64,000 nt of DNA. Source: Clostridium mediterraneense (GTDB lineage: Bacteria > Bacillota > Clostridia > Clostridiales > Clostridiaceae). The stretch spans positions 1,220,858 through 1,284,857 of the forward strand of contig NZ_LT594785.1 in assembly GCF_900091705.1 (NCBI RefSeq), written 5' to 3'. Below, in pieces: positions 9,965 through 18,666 of this stretch (its first letter is position 1; each line of letters starts with the position of its first letter). The notes below the pieces were generated by a model that had not been told where the DNA came from, made no database searches, and saw nothing but the letters and a program-made list of their open reading frames with translations. A program made the translations under genes and the position numbers.

Positions 9965-11341
9965 ATGAATTTAGAAGCAGTTATTGATTCAGCAGCTATG
10001 AAGAGAATTCCAAAGACTATGGCTGTAAAATTTAATTTAGTTATGATACGAGATGAAGATGATAGAATAGTTGCTTATACTGACAAGATAAATAATGATA
10101 AACAATTATATTTAAATTTTATTTTTGCTAGGGAAATTAAGTTTAAAAAAGGTGAAAGAAAAGCAATACTTTCTATGATAAAAACTTATTACGATAATAG
10201 ACAAGTTGATTTACTTAACGGAAACTTTATTGAAAAGCGATTAGATAAAATTTTAGAGGATGCAGTAAAAAGTTCAAGTAGTGATATTCATATAGAACCC
10301 TATAGAGATTTTGCAAATATTAGATTTAGGATTAATGGAGAACTTATTTTAATAGAAAGAATTTCAATATCAGATTATTTGTCACTTGTAAATAGGATAA
10401 AAGTACTTTCAGCAATGGATATAGCAAATAAGTTAGAGCCACAAGATGGAAAGATGACAGTTTGTTTAGATGAAAATAATTATGATGTTAGAGTTTCTAG
10501 TATTCCTACAACTAATGGAGAAAAACTAGTTTTAAGAGTTCTTTATAAAGATGTTAATTTAAATAATATAGAGAAGCTAAATTTTAGTGATAAACAAAGA
10601 AAAACTCTTGAAAAGCTTATAGGCTTAAAAAGAGGAATAATAATTATAAATGGACCTACTGGTAGTGGTAAATCCACTACTTTATATGCTTGTCTTAATT
10701 CTTTAGATAAGCAAAAGTTAAATATTAGTACAGTAGAAGATCCAGTTGAGTTTGAAATTCCTATGGTTATACAAAGTAATGTTAATGAAAAGATAGGTTT
10801 TAGCTTTTCAAAGGCTCTTAAATATATTTTAAGGCAGGATCCAGATGTTATTTTGGTTGGAGAAGTTAGAGATGAAGAAACAGCTAAAATGGCAATAAGA
10901 GCAGCTGTAACTGGACATAAAGTGTTTTCAACTATTCATACCTCTACAGGTAGAGAAGTTTATTACAGACTACTTAATATGGGGGTAGATCAATATTTAA
11001 TAGATGATGCATTAGTTGGAGTTATAACACAAAGACTTATAAAAGTTTTATGTGATGATTGTAAAGAAAAAATAGATAAAAGAGAGTTTAAAAAATTAAA
11101 TCTTTATGGAATAAAAGAGCTTTATAGACATAAGGGTTGTGAAAAATGTAATTATACAGGTTATAAGGGCAGAACTATAGTTGCTGAGGTTGTTGACTTA
11201 GTCAATAAAGATAAAACATTTATTGATAATTATAAATGGGGAAAAGAAATGTATGAATCAATAAATGAACTTTTGAAGGATGGAAAAATATCTATAGAAG
11301 ATTATTTACTATTTAAGAATGGAGAGTTACTTATTGATTAA
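9965..11341 (+). CDS. PilB/GspE/ComGA-type pilus assembly ATPase
   Basis: This is the extension ATPase of a type IV pilus or competence pseudopilus. The Walker A motif GPTGSGKST is at residues 230-238, the Asp box and Walker B region read RQDPDVILVGEVRDEETA, and the C-terminal zinc site is CDDC plus CEKC. At 458 residues it lacks the long N-terminal MshEN domains of large PilB proteins and is nearer ComGA/short GspE. AAGGGGTGA precedes the ATG. It is the first of six tightly packed pilus genes upstream of efp, the location of comG in B. subtilis. Confidence 0.92.
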   Translation: MNLEAVIDSAAMKRIPKTMAVKFNLVMIRDEDDRIVAYTDKINNDKQLYLNFIFAREIKFKKGERKAILSMIKTYYDNRQVDLLNGNFIEKRLDKILEDAVKSSSSDIHIEPYRDFANIRFRINGELILIERISISDYLSLVNRIKVLSAMDIANKLEPQDGKMTVCLDENNYDVRVSSIPTTNGEKLVLRVLYKDVNLNNIEKLNFSDKQRKTLEKLIGLKRGIIIINGPTGSGKSTTLYACLNSLDKQKLNISTVEDPVEFEIPMVIQSNVNEKIGFSFSKALKYILRQDPDVILVGEVRDEETAKMAIRAAVTGHKVFSTIHTSTGREVYYRLLNMGVDQYLIDDALVGVITQRLIKVLCDDCKEKIDKREFKKLNLYGIKELYRHKGCEKCNYTGYKGRTIVAEVVDLVNKDKTFIDNYKWGKEMYESINELLKDGKISIEDYLLFKNGELLID

Positions 11342-12365
11342 TTTAAGAAAAAAAGTAGATTATGAAAGTATTTTATATGTATGTACTAGCATGGAAAGTT
11401 ATATTTCAGCAGGCTTACAATTTGTAAAATCAATGGAGCTTATAGAAATAGGGTTAAATAATAAAGCGTATAGAGAATCTATAGAAAGAGTGGTTAAGAG
11501 AATAAAGGAAGGTGAAAGTATAGCCTTAGCATTCTCAGATGAGGGAGATTTATATACAAGTATGTTTATAGATATGCTTTTTATAGGAGAAGAAAGTGGA
11601 CAAATGGAAAATGTACTTAAAAATATGACTATCCATTTTAAGAAAAAAGCTAAATTAAAAAAGCAAGTAAATTCAGCTCTTCTTTATCCCAAGTTTATAG
11701 GTCTTGCAATGCTAGGAGTAATTTTACTTTTCTTAGATACTATATTACCAACAATAGCTTCAATGTACGAAGGATTACAAGTAAAATCAAGCTTTTTAAC
11801 TAGAACTATAATAAGTATGAATAAGTTTTTTGAAGACAAAAATGTATATATCTTATTTTTAGGATCTATTTTAATAGGCTTTTTAATCTATATAAGCTTA
11901 AAAAAAGTTTTAAAAGATAAAGATGTCTTTGCGAGGTTTAAGTTAAGAAAAAATTATAAGGAAGTAAATTTTATTTATATATTAAACTTAATTTTAACTA
12001 GTGGAGTTCCGTTAATTTCAGCTTTAGAAAGACTTATTCATTCAGTTGAAGATAGAAGTACTAGAAATTATATAGAAAAAATGACAAATGAGCTTAGAAG
12101 AGGTGAATCTATATTAGATTCAATTTCAGGTATAGATATTATATCTCCTGTAACAAGAAGTTTTATTTTAAGTGGAGAGAAAAGTGGTAAATTAGATAAT
12201 TCAACAACTAATCTTGTAAATATTTTAGAGAATAATTTTAACAATAACCTAAAGTCTTATGTTAGTAAAATTGAGCCTATAACTCTTTGTGCTTTAGGAA
12301 TATTAGTTTTAGGGCTTAGTTTAATAGTATTTATCCCTATGTATGAGTATATGAATTATGTATAG
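11334..12365 (+). CDS. PilC/GspF/ComGB-type pilus inner-membrane platform protein
   Basis: The product has two GspF/T2SSF domains, each a helical bundle followed by membrane helices; hydrophobic segments lie near residues 115-140, 165-190 and 315-340. ALLYPKFIGLAMLGVILLF and the final ALGILVLGLSLIVFIPMYEY match the family. The start is uncertain: TTG 11334 has GGAGAG 7 bases upstream and overlaps the ATPase gene by 8 bases; ATG 11319 would add five residues but has no ribosome site. It works with the ATPase to assemble the small pilins encoded next. Confidence 0.88.
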   Translation: MINLRKKVDYESILYVCTSMESYISAGLQFVKSMELIEIGLNNKAYRESIERVVKRIKEGESIALAFSDEGDLYTSMFIDMLFIGEESGQMENVLKNMTIHFKKKAKLKKQVNSALLYPKFIGLAMLGVILLFLDTILPTIASMYEGLQVKSSFLTRTIISMNKFFEDKNVYILFLGSILIGFLIYISLKKVLKDKDVFARFKLRKNYKEVNFIYILNLILTSGVPLISALERLIHSVEDRSTRNYIEKMTNELRRGESILDSISGIDIISPVTRSFILSGEKSGKLDNSTTNLVNILENNFNNNLKSYVSKIEPITLCALGILVLGLSLIVFIPMYEYMNYV

Positions 12366-12771
12366 AAAAAAAGGAACTACTTTAGTTGAATTAGTTTTAT
12401 ATTTATCTCTTCTTGGAGTTATATCTCTTATATTTTTTACAGGTAATAATTTTAAAAAACAAAAAGAGGAAATTAGTATTGATGAAGAACTGTTAGAAAT
12501 AAAATCTTTTATAGTTAAAAATAAAATGGATGCACAAAACGAAAAGGTTCCTAAAAATTTAATTGTTAGAGATAATTATATAAGTTTAGAGGGGAATAAG
12601 AAAAATAGATTAGATTTTGTTAATATAAGCAATACATCTGATTTAGTAATTAATATTAATTCTAATGGGAAAGTAGTAAATAGTTTTACTTTACTTTTAA
12701 AAGATAAAGATAAAAATACTTATAAAGTAAGAAGCTATTGGAGAAGTGGGGTAGTTTATATTGAAAAATAA
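12358..12771 (+). CDS. Prepilin-like protein 1
   Basis: The N-terminus MYRKKG-TTLVELVLYLSLLGV is a class III prepilin signal: short basic leader, cleavage-site Gly, Glu at mature position 5, then a hydrophobic helix. The rest (about 110 residues) is a small polar domain with no recognised fold. At 137 residues it is the size of a minor pilin or pseudopilin. It overlaps the platform protein gene by 8 bases and the next gene by 11, so the set is translationally coupled. Confidence 0.82.
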   Translation: MYRKKGTTLVELVLYLSLLGVISLIFFTGNNFKKQKEEISIDEELLEIKSFIVKNKMDAQNEKVPKNLIVRDNYISLEGNKKNRLDFVNISNTSDLVININSNGKVVNSFTLLLKDKDKNTYKVRSYWRSGVVYIEK

Positions 12772-13165
12772 GGGGAATTTACTTTTAGAAGTATCAATTG
12801 GCTTTGCTATAGCAGGTATTTTACTTTTAGTAGCATTATCTTGTGTAAATACTGCTAGCAAAATTAAAAGAGAGGCGAGTGTTGAGATGAAAAAGGCAGA
12901 GGTATTTTATATTTTAGCTAAAGAATTTGATAAAAATATTTTATATAGTGATATGGTCAATTTTAATGAAGATAAAAGATATGAAGTAAAAGATGTTTTA
13001 GAGTTAAATACTTTAGAGAATTTTATAGATATAGAAGAATTAGATGATATGTATTTTGAAGTTGATAATGTTACTGAAGAATCTTTAGATGTTTTTATAG
13101 GAAATAGTAGGTCAAAAAATTCTAATGATAAATTAGTTTTTAGGAAGTATAAATGCATAGGGTAA
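12761..13165 (+). CDS. Prepilin-like protein 2
   Basis: The product starts MKNKG-NLLLEVSIGFAIAGILLL: a short leader, Gly before the predicted cleavage, Glu at position 5 of the mature chain, and a hydrophobic stem. A 100-residue acidic domain follows. The start codon is TTG 12761, with GGAGAAGTGGGG about 9 bases upstream, inside the preceding gene. Probably a minor pilin of the same machine. No more specific identity can be given. Confidence 0.8.
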   Translation: MKNKGNLLLEVSIGFAIAGILLLVALSCVNTASKIKREASVEMKKAEVFYILAKEFDKNILYSDMVNFNEDKRYEVKDVLELNTLENFIDIEELDDMYFEVDNVTEESLDVFIGNSRSKNSNDKLVFRKYKCIG

Positions 13166-13626
13166 AAAAGAAAGGATATCTATTATTAGAATTAGTTATT
13201 TATATAGCTTTAGCAGGTGTTTTACTAATAGGAGTTATGAATATGGGATTATCCTTTATTAAGGCATATAAAAATTATGATATAGATCTTCAAAATGAGC
13301 TTAATTTTATTGAATTAGATAATTTTTTAAGTGATAAGTTAAATAGAGAAGGCGTAACTGCTTATTATGATGATAAAAATTATGAATATAAAGATACATT
13401 AATAATTGAAAGTATACTTAGTGATGGTATAAGCGTAGAAAAAATGAATGTATCTGAGCAAAAGCTAGTAGTATATTTTAAAAGATTTAAGGATAGTGCT
13501 TATACTGGAGAGATGATCTTAGCTAATAAAATTAAGGAGATAGAAATAAAGGAAAATGGAAATCTTATTTATATAAAATTTAAATTTAATAATGGATATG
13601 AAAGAATAGGTGTTTATGAAAAGTAA
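13153..13626 (+). CDS. Prepilin-like protein 3
   Basis: MHRVKKKG-YLLLELVIYIALAGVLLIG is a standard prepilin leader with Gly at -1, Glu at +5 and a hydrophobic helix. The remaining 125 residues form a soluble domain. The ATG overlaps the previous gene by 13 bases. ComGF-like proteins of competence pseudopili have this size and position, but the similarity is too weak for a firm name. Confidence 0.8.
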   Translation: MHRVKKKGYLLLELVIYIALAGVLLIGVMNMGLSFIKAYKNYDIDLQNELNFIELDNFLSDKLNREGVTAYYDDKNYEYKDTLIIESILSDGISVEKMNVSEQKLVVYFKRFKDSAYTGEMILANKIKEIEIKENGNLIYIKFKFNNGYERIGVYEK

Positions 13627-14029
13627 AAAAGGATTTGTAATTTTAGAAGTATTAGTATGGTTAGCTTTTATTTCGTTTATAGCCTTATTTATTTTAAATA
13701 AAGAAATTCAAAGAAATAAAATTTTAAGTACTAAAATTACTTTATTGACTAAATATAAAAGTTATTATCCACAAGAGGAATTCTTATTGAATTATAAAAA
13801 TTATCTGAAGGATAAATCCTTAAGTGAAGGAAATGAGACTTTAACAGATGATTTTGTTAAATCTAATAGATATAAATTAAGAATAGAAAATAGAGAGTTT
13901 AATATAAAATATGATTTATTAAAAGAAGTATTTGTTATTGAGACTTTTAATTATGGAAAAGCAATTGAAGTCCCAGTGTATTATAAATATAAATTAGAGG
14001 AAAATGAGATTATTTTTTTAAGAATATAG
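13616..14029 (+). CDS. Prepilin-like protein 4
   Basis: MKSKKG-FVILEVLVWLAFISFIALFIL carries the prepilin cleavage-site Gly, Glu at mature position 5 and a hydrophobic segment. The soluble part is about 105 residues. Start is ATG 13616 or GTG 13610, both overlapping the previous gene; neither has a strong ribosome site, so coupling is likely. It is the last gene of the pilus set. A 260-base non-coding stretch separates it from efp. Confidence 0.78.
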   Translation: MKSKKGFVILEVLVWLAFISFIALFILNKEIQRNKILSTKITLLTKYKSYYPQEEFLLNYKNYLKDKSLSEGNETLTDDFVKSNRYKLRIENREFNIKYDLLKEVFVIETFNYGKAIEVPVYYKYKLEENEIIFLRI

Positions 14030-14191
14030 GAATTTATATATATTTATTTTTATAGCAAATATTATGTCACATATAAAAATAAATATTATATAATATAAAT
14101 GTATAATAATGTTTGTTAAAATAATTGCATTTAGATATAGTATTTGATAAAATTACATTGTCGCTTTTATGCAAGACAGGAATTGTCAGAG

Positions 14192-14269
14192 AATTATTTA
14201 TAGTATAACTTATTACATATAAACTAATTGAATTAATTATATTTTAACAGGTTATACTATAAATGAATT
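14192..14269 (+). repeat. Long inverted repeat in the efp leader
   Basis: AATTATTTATAGTATAAC at 14192-14209 is the reverse complement, apart from one inserted base, of GTTATACTATAAATGAATT at 14251-14269. The 41-base spacer is AT-rich. The right arm ends about 10 bases before the efp ribosome binding site. It could be an RNA stem with a large loop or a two-site operator; nothing similar is known to me for efp. Confidence 0.6.
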
Positions 14270-14292
14270 ATTGAATTTTGGAGGGATATTAA

Positions 14293-14850
14293 ATGATATC
14301 AGCAGGTGATATAAGAAAAGGAACAACTTTTGAGCTTGATGGACAAGTGTTTACAGTAATAGACTTTTTACACGTTAAGCCAGGAAAGGGAGCTGCATTC
14401 GTAAGAACAAAACTTAGAAATGTTATAGCAGGTGGAGCAGTAGATAGAACTTTCAACCCAACAGATAAGTTACAAGAAGCTGTTATAGAAAGAAAAGAAA
14501 TGCAATACCTTTATTCAGATGGAGAATTATACTACTTCATGGATAATGAAACATATGAACAAATCCCATTAAACTATGAAAAAGTTGAAAATGCAATAAA
14601 GTACTTAAAAGAAAACATGTCAGCAATAATCAAATTCTACAAAGGAGATGCTTTCTCAGTTGAAGCACCTAACTTCGTTGAATTATTAATTACTGAATGT
14701 GAACCTGCAGTTAAAGGTAATACAGCAACAAATGCTTTAAGACCAGCAACTCTTGAAACAGGTGCGGTAGTTCAAGTACCTATGTTTGTTGAACAAGGAG
14801 ATACAATCAGAGTAGATACAAGAACAAACGAATATATGGAAAGAATATAG
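14293..14850 (+). CDS. efp: Elongation factor P
   Basis: EF-P binds between the P and E sites and relieves ribosome stalling at polyproline. The 185-residue protein has the three beta-barrel domains; domain I has the family start [17 protein letters not shown] and the loop [17 protein letters not shown], with Lys at the tip that may be modified. The C-terminus [16 protein letters not shown] is typical. GGAGGG lies 7 bases before the ATG. The gene lies between the pilus set and the spoIIIA operon, as in B. subtilis. Confidence 0.98.
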   Translation: MISAGDIRKGTTFELDGQVFTVIDFLHVKPGKGAAFVRTKLRNVIAGGAVDRTFNPTDKLQEAVIERKEMQYLYSDGELYYFMDNETYEQIPLNYEKVENAIKYLKENMSAIIKFYKGDAFSVEAPNFVELLITECEPAVKGNTATNALRPATLETGAVVQVPMFVEQGDTIRVDTRTNEYMERI

Positions 14851-14863
14851 TTTAATTTCTAAA

Positions 14864-14898
14864 ATTATGCTAAGCTTATATTAAGCTTAGCATATTTA
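14864..14898 (+). terminator. Hairpin after efp
   Basis: ATGCTAAGCTTA and TAAGCTTAGCAT form a 12-base-pair perfect stem with a 3-base loop. Only a short T-rich segment follows, so termination may be partial and allow read-through into the next gene, whose ribosome site begins a few bases later. Confidence 0.6.
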
Positions 14899-14917
14899 CT
14901 ATAAGGAAGTGTATAGG

Positions 14918-15277
14918 ATGGAGAATATTCGTAAAAATTTAGATGAATTAAAGCTTATTTTAGAAGAAAATAAAGATATGGATAATGTATTTAATAGAAA
15001 ACTTCTAGAGATAGTAAATGGATTATATAATAATTTAGAAGAAACTCAAGTAAATCTTGAAAGTGTTGCTGAAGATTTATCATTAATAAATGATGATCTA
15101 TCAGAAGTTCAAGAAGAAGTTTTTGAAGAACTTAGCTTTGAAGAATTAGAAGAATATGAAGATGAGTATGTTGAAGTTAGATGCTCAAATTGTGATAAAC
15201 CTATATTCGTTGAAAAATCAGTTCTAAAAAGTGAAGAAGGAATAAACTGTCCATATTGTGAAAATAAAATAAAGTAA
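14918..15277 (+). CDS. CD1247-like protein with C-terminal zinc ribbon
   Basis: The 119-residue acidic protein has a helical N-terminal part (about residues 1-75) rich in Glu, Asp and Leu and a C-terminal zinc ribbon, CSNC and CPYC (about 90-118). It fits the clostridial CD1247 N-terminal-domain family, found between efp and spoIIIAA; function unknown. I use ATG 14918 because AAGGAAG is 9 bases upstream; the in-frame GTG at 14909 directly abuts that site. A protein-protein or nucleic-acid binding role is possible from the ribbon but not shown. Confidence 0.82.
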   Translation: MENIRKNLDELKLILEENKDMDNVFNRKLLEIVNGLYNNLEETQVNLESVAEDLSLINDDLSEVQEEVFEELSFEELEEYEDEYVEVRCSNCDKPIFVEKSVLKSEEGINCPYCENKIK

Positions 15278-15287
15278 GTTAAAAATA

Positions 15288-15325
15288 AAGGTAGTTATCT
15301 AAAATAGATAGCTACCTTTTTATTT
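15288..15325 (+). terminator. Terminator after the CD1247-like gene
   Basis: AAGGTAGTTATCTA and TAGATAGCTACCTT pair with a 3-base loop (one G-U pair) and are followed by TTTATTTATTT. Confidence 0.9.
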
Positions 15326-15340
15326 ATTTAATTAATAAAA

Positions 15341-15368
15341 ACACTCTATAAAATATAGAGTTTTTTTT
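15341..15368 (+). terminator. Second terminator before spoIIIA
   Basis: ACTCTATA and TATAGAGT enclose AAA and are followed by eight T residues. Two terminators in series isolate the spoIIIA operon from upstream transcription. Confidence 0.8.
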
Positions 15369-15432
15369 ATTTTCAGTAATAATTTCTTATGTAAAGTAGT
15401 ATTAATTTAAAGAGGTGAAAGGAGAGTGTTAA

Positions 15433-16317
15433 GTGGAAAGAATATTAAAGCTTTTACCTAAAGCATTAGTAGATGAAATTAATAGTTTAGCTGTATCTAA
15501 TTATATAGAAGAAATAAGAATTAGTGCTTTTAAACCATTGATTATAATTGCTAGAGGAGAAGAAATGATTAGCTCATATAAAGTAACTACTGAGAATATA
15601 AAGAGTATAGTTCAAAAGATAAGTAATTACTCATTATATGCTTTTGAAGATGAGATAAGACAGGGCTACATAACAATTGAAGGTGGGCATAGAGTTGGAA
15701 TATCAGGTCAATGTATTATAGAGAACAATAAAGTCAAAACAATAAAATATATAAGTTCACTTAATATAAGAGTAGCTAGAGAAATTGTAGGTTGTTCTAA
15801 TAAGATAATGAAATATATTTTAGATGGAGGGAACATAAATAATACCTTAATAGTATCTCCACCTAAGTGTGGTAAGACAACTTTATTAAGAGATATTACT
15901 AGAAATATATCTAATGGATATTCTAATTTAAATTTTAAAGGAAAAAGAGTAGCTGTCATTGATGAAAGAAGTGAAATAGCATCTTCATATAGAGGGATTC
16001 CACAAATGAATATTGGAATTAGGACAGATGTATATGATAACTGCATTAAAGATGAAGGTATTTTAATGGCTATAAGGACTATGGCTCCAGATTTAATTAT
16101 TTGTGATGAGATAGGAACTAAGAAAGATATAGAAGGGCTTACTATGGCTTTTAATTCAGGAGTAAATATAATCTGTACACTGCATGGAAATAATGTAGAG
16201 GATGTTTATAGTAGAACTGTTTTTAGAGATATATTACAAAATAAGCTTATAAAAAAGATAATAGTTTTAAGCAATAAAAAGGGAATAGGTACTATTGAGT
16301 CTGTTTATAATGTTTGA
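15433..16317 (+). CDS. spoIIIAA: Stage III sporulation protein AA (ATPase)
   Basis: SpoIIIAA is the cytosolic secretion-type ATPase of the SpoIIIA-SpoIIQ channel made in the mother cell under sigma-E. Walker A is SPPKCGKTT at residues 142-150 and the Walker B region is APDLIICDEIGT. The 294-residue length is typical. The start is GTG 15433 with GAAAGGAGAG 6 bases upstream. It is first of eight adjacent genes in the standard AA-AH order. A sigma-E promoter is expected upstream, but I cannot assign one clearly in this AT-rich sequence. Confidence 0.97.
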   Translation: MERILKLLPKALVDEINSLAVSNYIEEIRISAFKPLIIIARGEEMISSYKVTTENIKSIVQKISNYSLYAFEDEIRQGYITIEGGHRVGISGQCIIENNKVKTIKYISSLNIRVAREIVGCSNKIMKYILDGGNINNTLIVSPPKCGKTTLLRDITRNISNGYSNLNFKGKRVAVIDERSEIASSYRGIPQMNIGIRTDVYDNCIKDEGILMAIRTMAPDLIICDEIGTKKDIEGLTMAFNSGVNIICTLHGNNVEDVYSRTVFRDILQNKLIKKIIVLSNKKGIGTIESVYNV

Positions 16318-16329
16318 TTGGAGGAGTTT

Positions 16330-16848
16330 ATGATAAAAATAATTTTATTAGTTTTTATAGTAATATTATGTACTACTATTGGATATTTATATGGAGAGGA
16401 ATTTAGAAAAAGGTATTTAGAACTAAATCAAATAATGGTTAATCTTATTGATATGGAGAATGAAATTGTTTATAGTTATCAGACTCTACCAGAATTAATT
16501 GCTGATATTGCAAATAAATCTGATGGTGCTGTTAGTGATATGTTTACAGAAGTTGCAGAAATGCTATTAAGAGGTGAAATAGATGATGTTAATTCAGCAT
16601 TTGATATTTCTATGAAAAAGTATAAGGATAAATTATCTGTTAAAAAAGAGGATTTAGATATACTTTTGGATCTCTCAAAATCTCTTGGAGAAACTGATGT
16701 AATTGGACAAGGTCAAATATTTAAATTGGCAAAAGAAAAGATATCACGCAGAATTCAAGAAGCAGAGCTAGATTATAAAAAAAATTGTAAGGTTTATAAA
16801 ACTCTAGGTGTTGGTATTGGATTTATGATAGCTATTTTTTTAGTCTAA
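16330..16848 (+). CDS. spoIIIAB: Stage III sporulation protein AB
   Basis: The 172-residue product has an N-terminal membrane helix (about residues 3-20), a helical soluble domain resembling type II secretion GspF, and a C-terminal hydrophobic segment (LGVGIGFMIAIFLV). It is the platform-like component of the SpoIIIA channel. I use ATG 16330, with GGAGGAG just upstream; the longer frame from TTG 16318 starts inside the ribosome site. It begins 12 bases after spoIIIAA. Confidence 0.96.
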   Translation: MIKIILLVFIVILCTTIGYLYGEEFRKRYLELNQIMVNLIDMENEIVYSYQTLPELIADIANKSDGAVSDMFTEVAEMLLRGEIDDVNSAFDISMKKYKDKLSVKKEDLDILLDLSKSLGETDVIGQGQIFKLAKEKISRRIQEAELDYKKNCKVYKTLGVGIGFMIAIFLV

Positions 16849-16875
16849 ATATTATTTTGGAGATAGGAGGATTTT

Positions 16876-17073
16876 ATGGTGGATTTAGATTTAATTTTTA
16901 AGCTTGGAGGTATCGGCATAATATTAGTTATTTTAGATAAGGTTTTATCAGCAAGTGGAAAAAGTGAAATAGCAACACTAATAAATTTAACAGGTATAGT
17001 TATTATACTTACTATGGTCGTAGTTTTAATAAGTAATTTATTTAATTCAGTAAAAACTATGTTTACTTTATAG
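16876..17073 (+). CDS. spoIIIAC: Stage III sporulation protein AC
   Basis: A 65-residue membrane protein with two hydrophobic helices (about 10-27 and 34-55) and the typical SGKSEIATLINLTGIVI loop. Its paralogue SpoIIIAD follows. Both are thought to form part of the membrane complex. ATAGGAGG lies 6 bases before the ATG. Confidence 0.96.
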   Translation: MVDLDLIFKLGGIGIILVILDKVLSASGKSEIATLINLTGIVIILTMVVVLISNLFNSVKTMFTL

Positions 17074-17081
17074 GTGATTCT

Positions 17082-17465
17082 ATGGAAATTTTAAAGATTG
17101 TGAGCTTTGCATTAGTTGCTTTATTCTTTTACTTAGTATTAAAAGAGTTTAAAAGCTCAGTATCATTTGGGATTATTTTAGCTGCTGGTATAGGAATATT
17201 TTTATTTATGTTACCTCAGCTTTCACAGGTTTTAATTTTTATAAGGGAAATGGCAAATGAAGCAGGTGTAGATATAGTATACATTGAAGTTGTAATGAAA
17301 ATTTTAGGAATTTCATATGTAGCTTCTTTCTGCTCAGAGCTTTGTAAAGATGCTGGTTCTGGAACACTAGCATCTAAAGTTGAATTTTCAGCTAAAATAA
17401 TGATATTAGTTTTGGCTATACCAATATTAGTAGCAGTTTTAAATTCTATTTTAAAGATAATGTAG
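17082..17465 (+). CDS. spoIIIAD: Stage III sporulation protein AD
   Basis: The 127-residue product has four hydrophobic segments and the family stretch VVMKILGISYVASFCSELCKDAGSG, with the second half resembling SpoIIIAC. It is a mother-cell membrane component of the SpoIIIA complex. TAGGTGATT precedes the ATG, and the gap from spoIIIAC is only 8 bases. Confidence 0.96.
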   Translation: MEILKIVSFALVALFFYLVLKEFKSSVSFGIILAAGIGIFLFMLPQLSQVLIFIREMANEAGVDIVYIEVVMKILGISYVASFCSELCKDAGSGTLASKVEFSAKIMILVLAIPILVAVLNSILKIM

Positions 17466-17475
17466 GTGAATCTCT

Positions 17476-18663
17476 ATGGGGAAAAAAATAATAAAAGTTA
17501 TCTTTAGTTTTTTAATTATAATAATGAGTTTCAATGTTGTAGCTTTAGCAGAAAATAATGATAAGATACAAAGCTTTGAAGATACAAAAGAAAGTTTAGA
17601 GTCAGATGAAAGTATCAAAAAGTTCTATAAATATGTAAATGAACTTAATTTAGAAAGTGAAATAATAGAAGGGATGGATGTAAAGGAGTATGTAGAAAAG
17701 TTTATAGAAACAGGTAAGTCACCTATTAATATTTCTACAGTAGTACAAGGTCTAGTTTCTTATATGTTTAAAGAAGTTGGACTAGTTGTAAAATTTTTAT
17801 TATCAGTATTAGTTATAGCTCTTTTAAGTGCTCTTCTTAAAAATCTACAAAGTGCATTTAATTCTGATGCAATAAGTAATATAGCATTTTTTGCTTTTTA
17901 TGCAATAACAATAATGTTGCTTACATCAAGTTTTTTACTTGGACTTAATATAGCAAAATCAGTATTACAAAGTTTAGTTGATTTTATGGCAGTTCTAATG
18001 CCAGTATTAGTATTTTTATTATCTACTGCTGGAGGAATAACATCAGCACTAACTATAGATCCAGTAGTTTTAGCTGTAGTTTCTATTACTCCTAAGATAT
18101 ATATAGATTTTATATTTCCTTTAATACTTATGTTCTTTGTCCTTCAATTTGTAAATAACTTAACTACTGAACATAAGATTAGTAATATATGCAAACTTGT
18201 AAAGCAAATTGCTATGTGGGCTCAGGGATTTGTGTTAACTGTTTTTGTAGGGATAATGGCTATAAGAGGAATAAGTGCTAGTACAATAGATGCTGTTACT
18301 CTTAAAACTGCTAAATTTGCAGTAGATAATTTTATACCTATTGTAGGCAAATCATTTTCAGATGCTATAAGTACTGTTGCAGGATATTCTTTACTTTTAA
18401 AAAGTGCAATAAGTTCTGTAGGGCTAATAGTTGTTATAGCTATAATAGTTTATCCACTTATAAAAATGTTAATGATGTTGTTTTCCTATAGGATAACAGC
18501 AGCAGTTATACAACCTGTAGCTGATAAAAGAATGGTAGATGCAATAAGCTCTGTAGGTGATGCTATGACCATGTTATTTTCAAGTGTATTAGTGATAAGT
18601 ATTATATTTTTTATATTAATAGCTATAATGTCATCAGCAGGAAAATTTGTAGTAGGAGGGTAA
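17476..18663 (+). CDS. spoIIIAE: Stage III sporulation protein AE
   Basis: The 395-residue product has a signal-like N-terminus (residues 1-25, ending VVALA), a short extracellular domain, and about seven membrane helices from residue 95 on. It is the large polytopic protein of the SpoIIIA channel. The family stretch SSAGKFVVGG ends the protein. It lies 10 bases after spoIIIAD and 3 bases before spoIIIAF. Confidence 0.96.
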   Translation: MGKKIIKVIFSFLIIIMSFNVVALAENNDKIQSFEDTKESLESDESIKKFYKYVNELNLESEIIEGMDVKEYVEKFIETGKSPINISTVVQGLVSYMFKEVGLVVKFLLSVLVIALLSALLKNLQSAFNSDAISNIAFFAFYAITIMLLTSSFLLGLNIAKSVLQSLVDFMAVLMPVLVFLLSTAGGITSALTIDPVVLAVVSITPKIYIDFIFPLILMFFVLQFVNNLTTEHKISNICKLVKQIAMWAQGFVLTVFVGIMAIRGISASTIDAVTLKTAKFAVDNFIPIVGKSFSDAISTVAGYSLLLKSAISSVGLIVVIAIIVYPLIKMLMMLFSYRITAAVIQPVADKRMVDAISSVGDAMTMLFSSVLVISIIFFILIAIMSSAGKFVVGG

Positions 18664-18666
18664 TAG

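Noticed and set aside
15369-15432. Sigma-E promoter before spoIIIAA
   Set aside because: One is expected, but several CATA/ATA-like words occur in the AT-rich gap and none stands out, so no position is reported.
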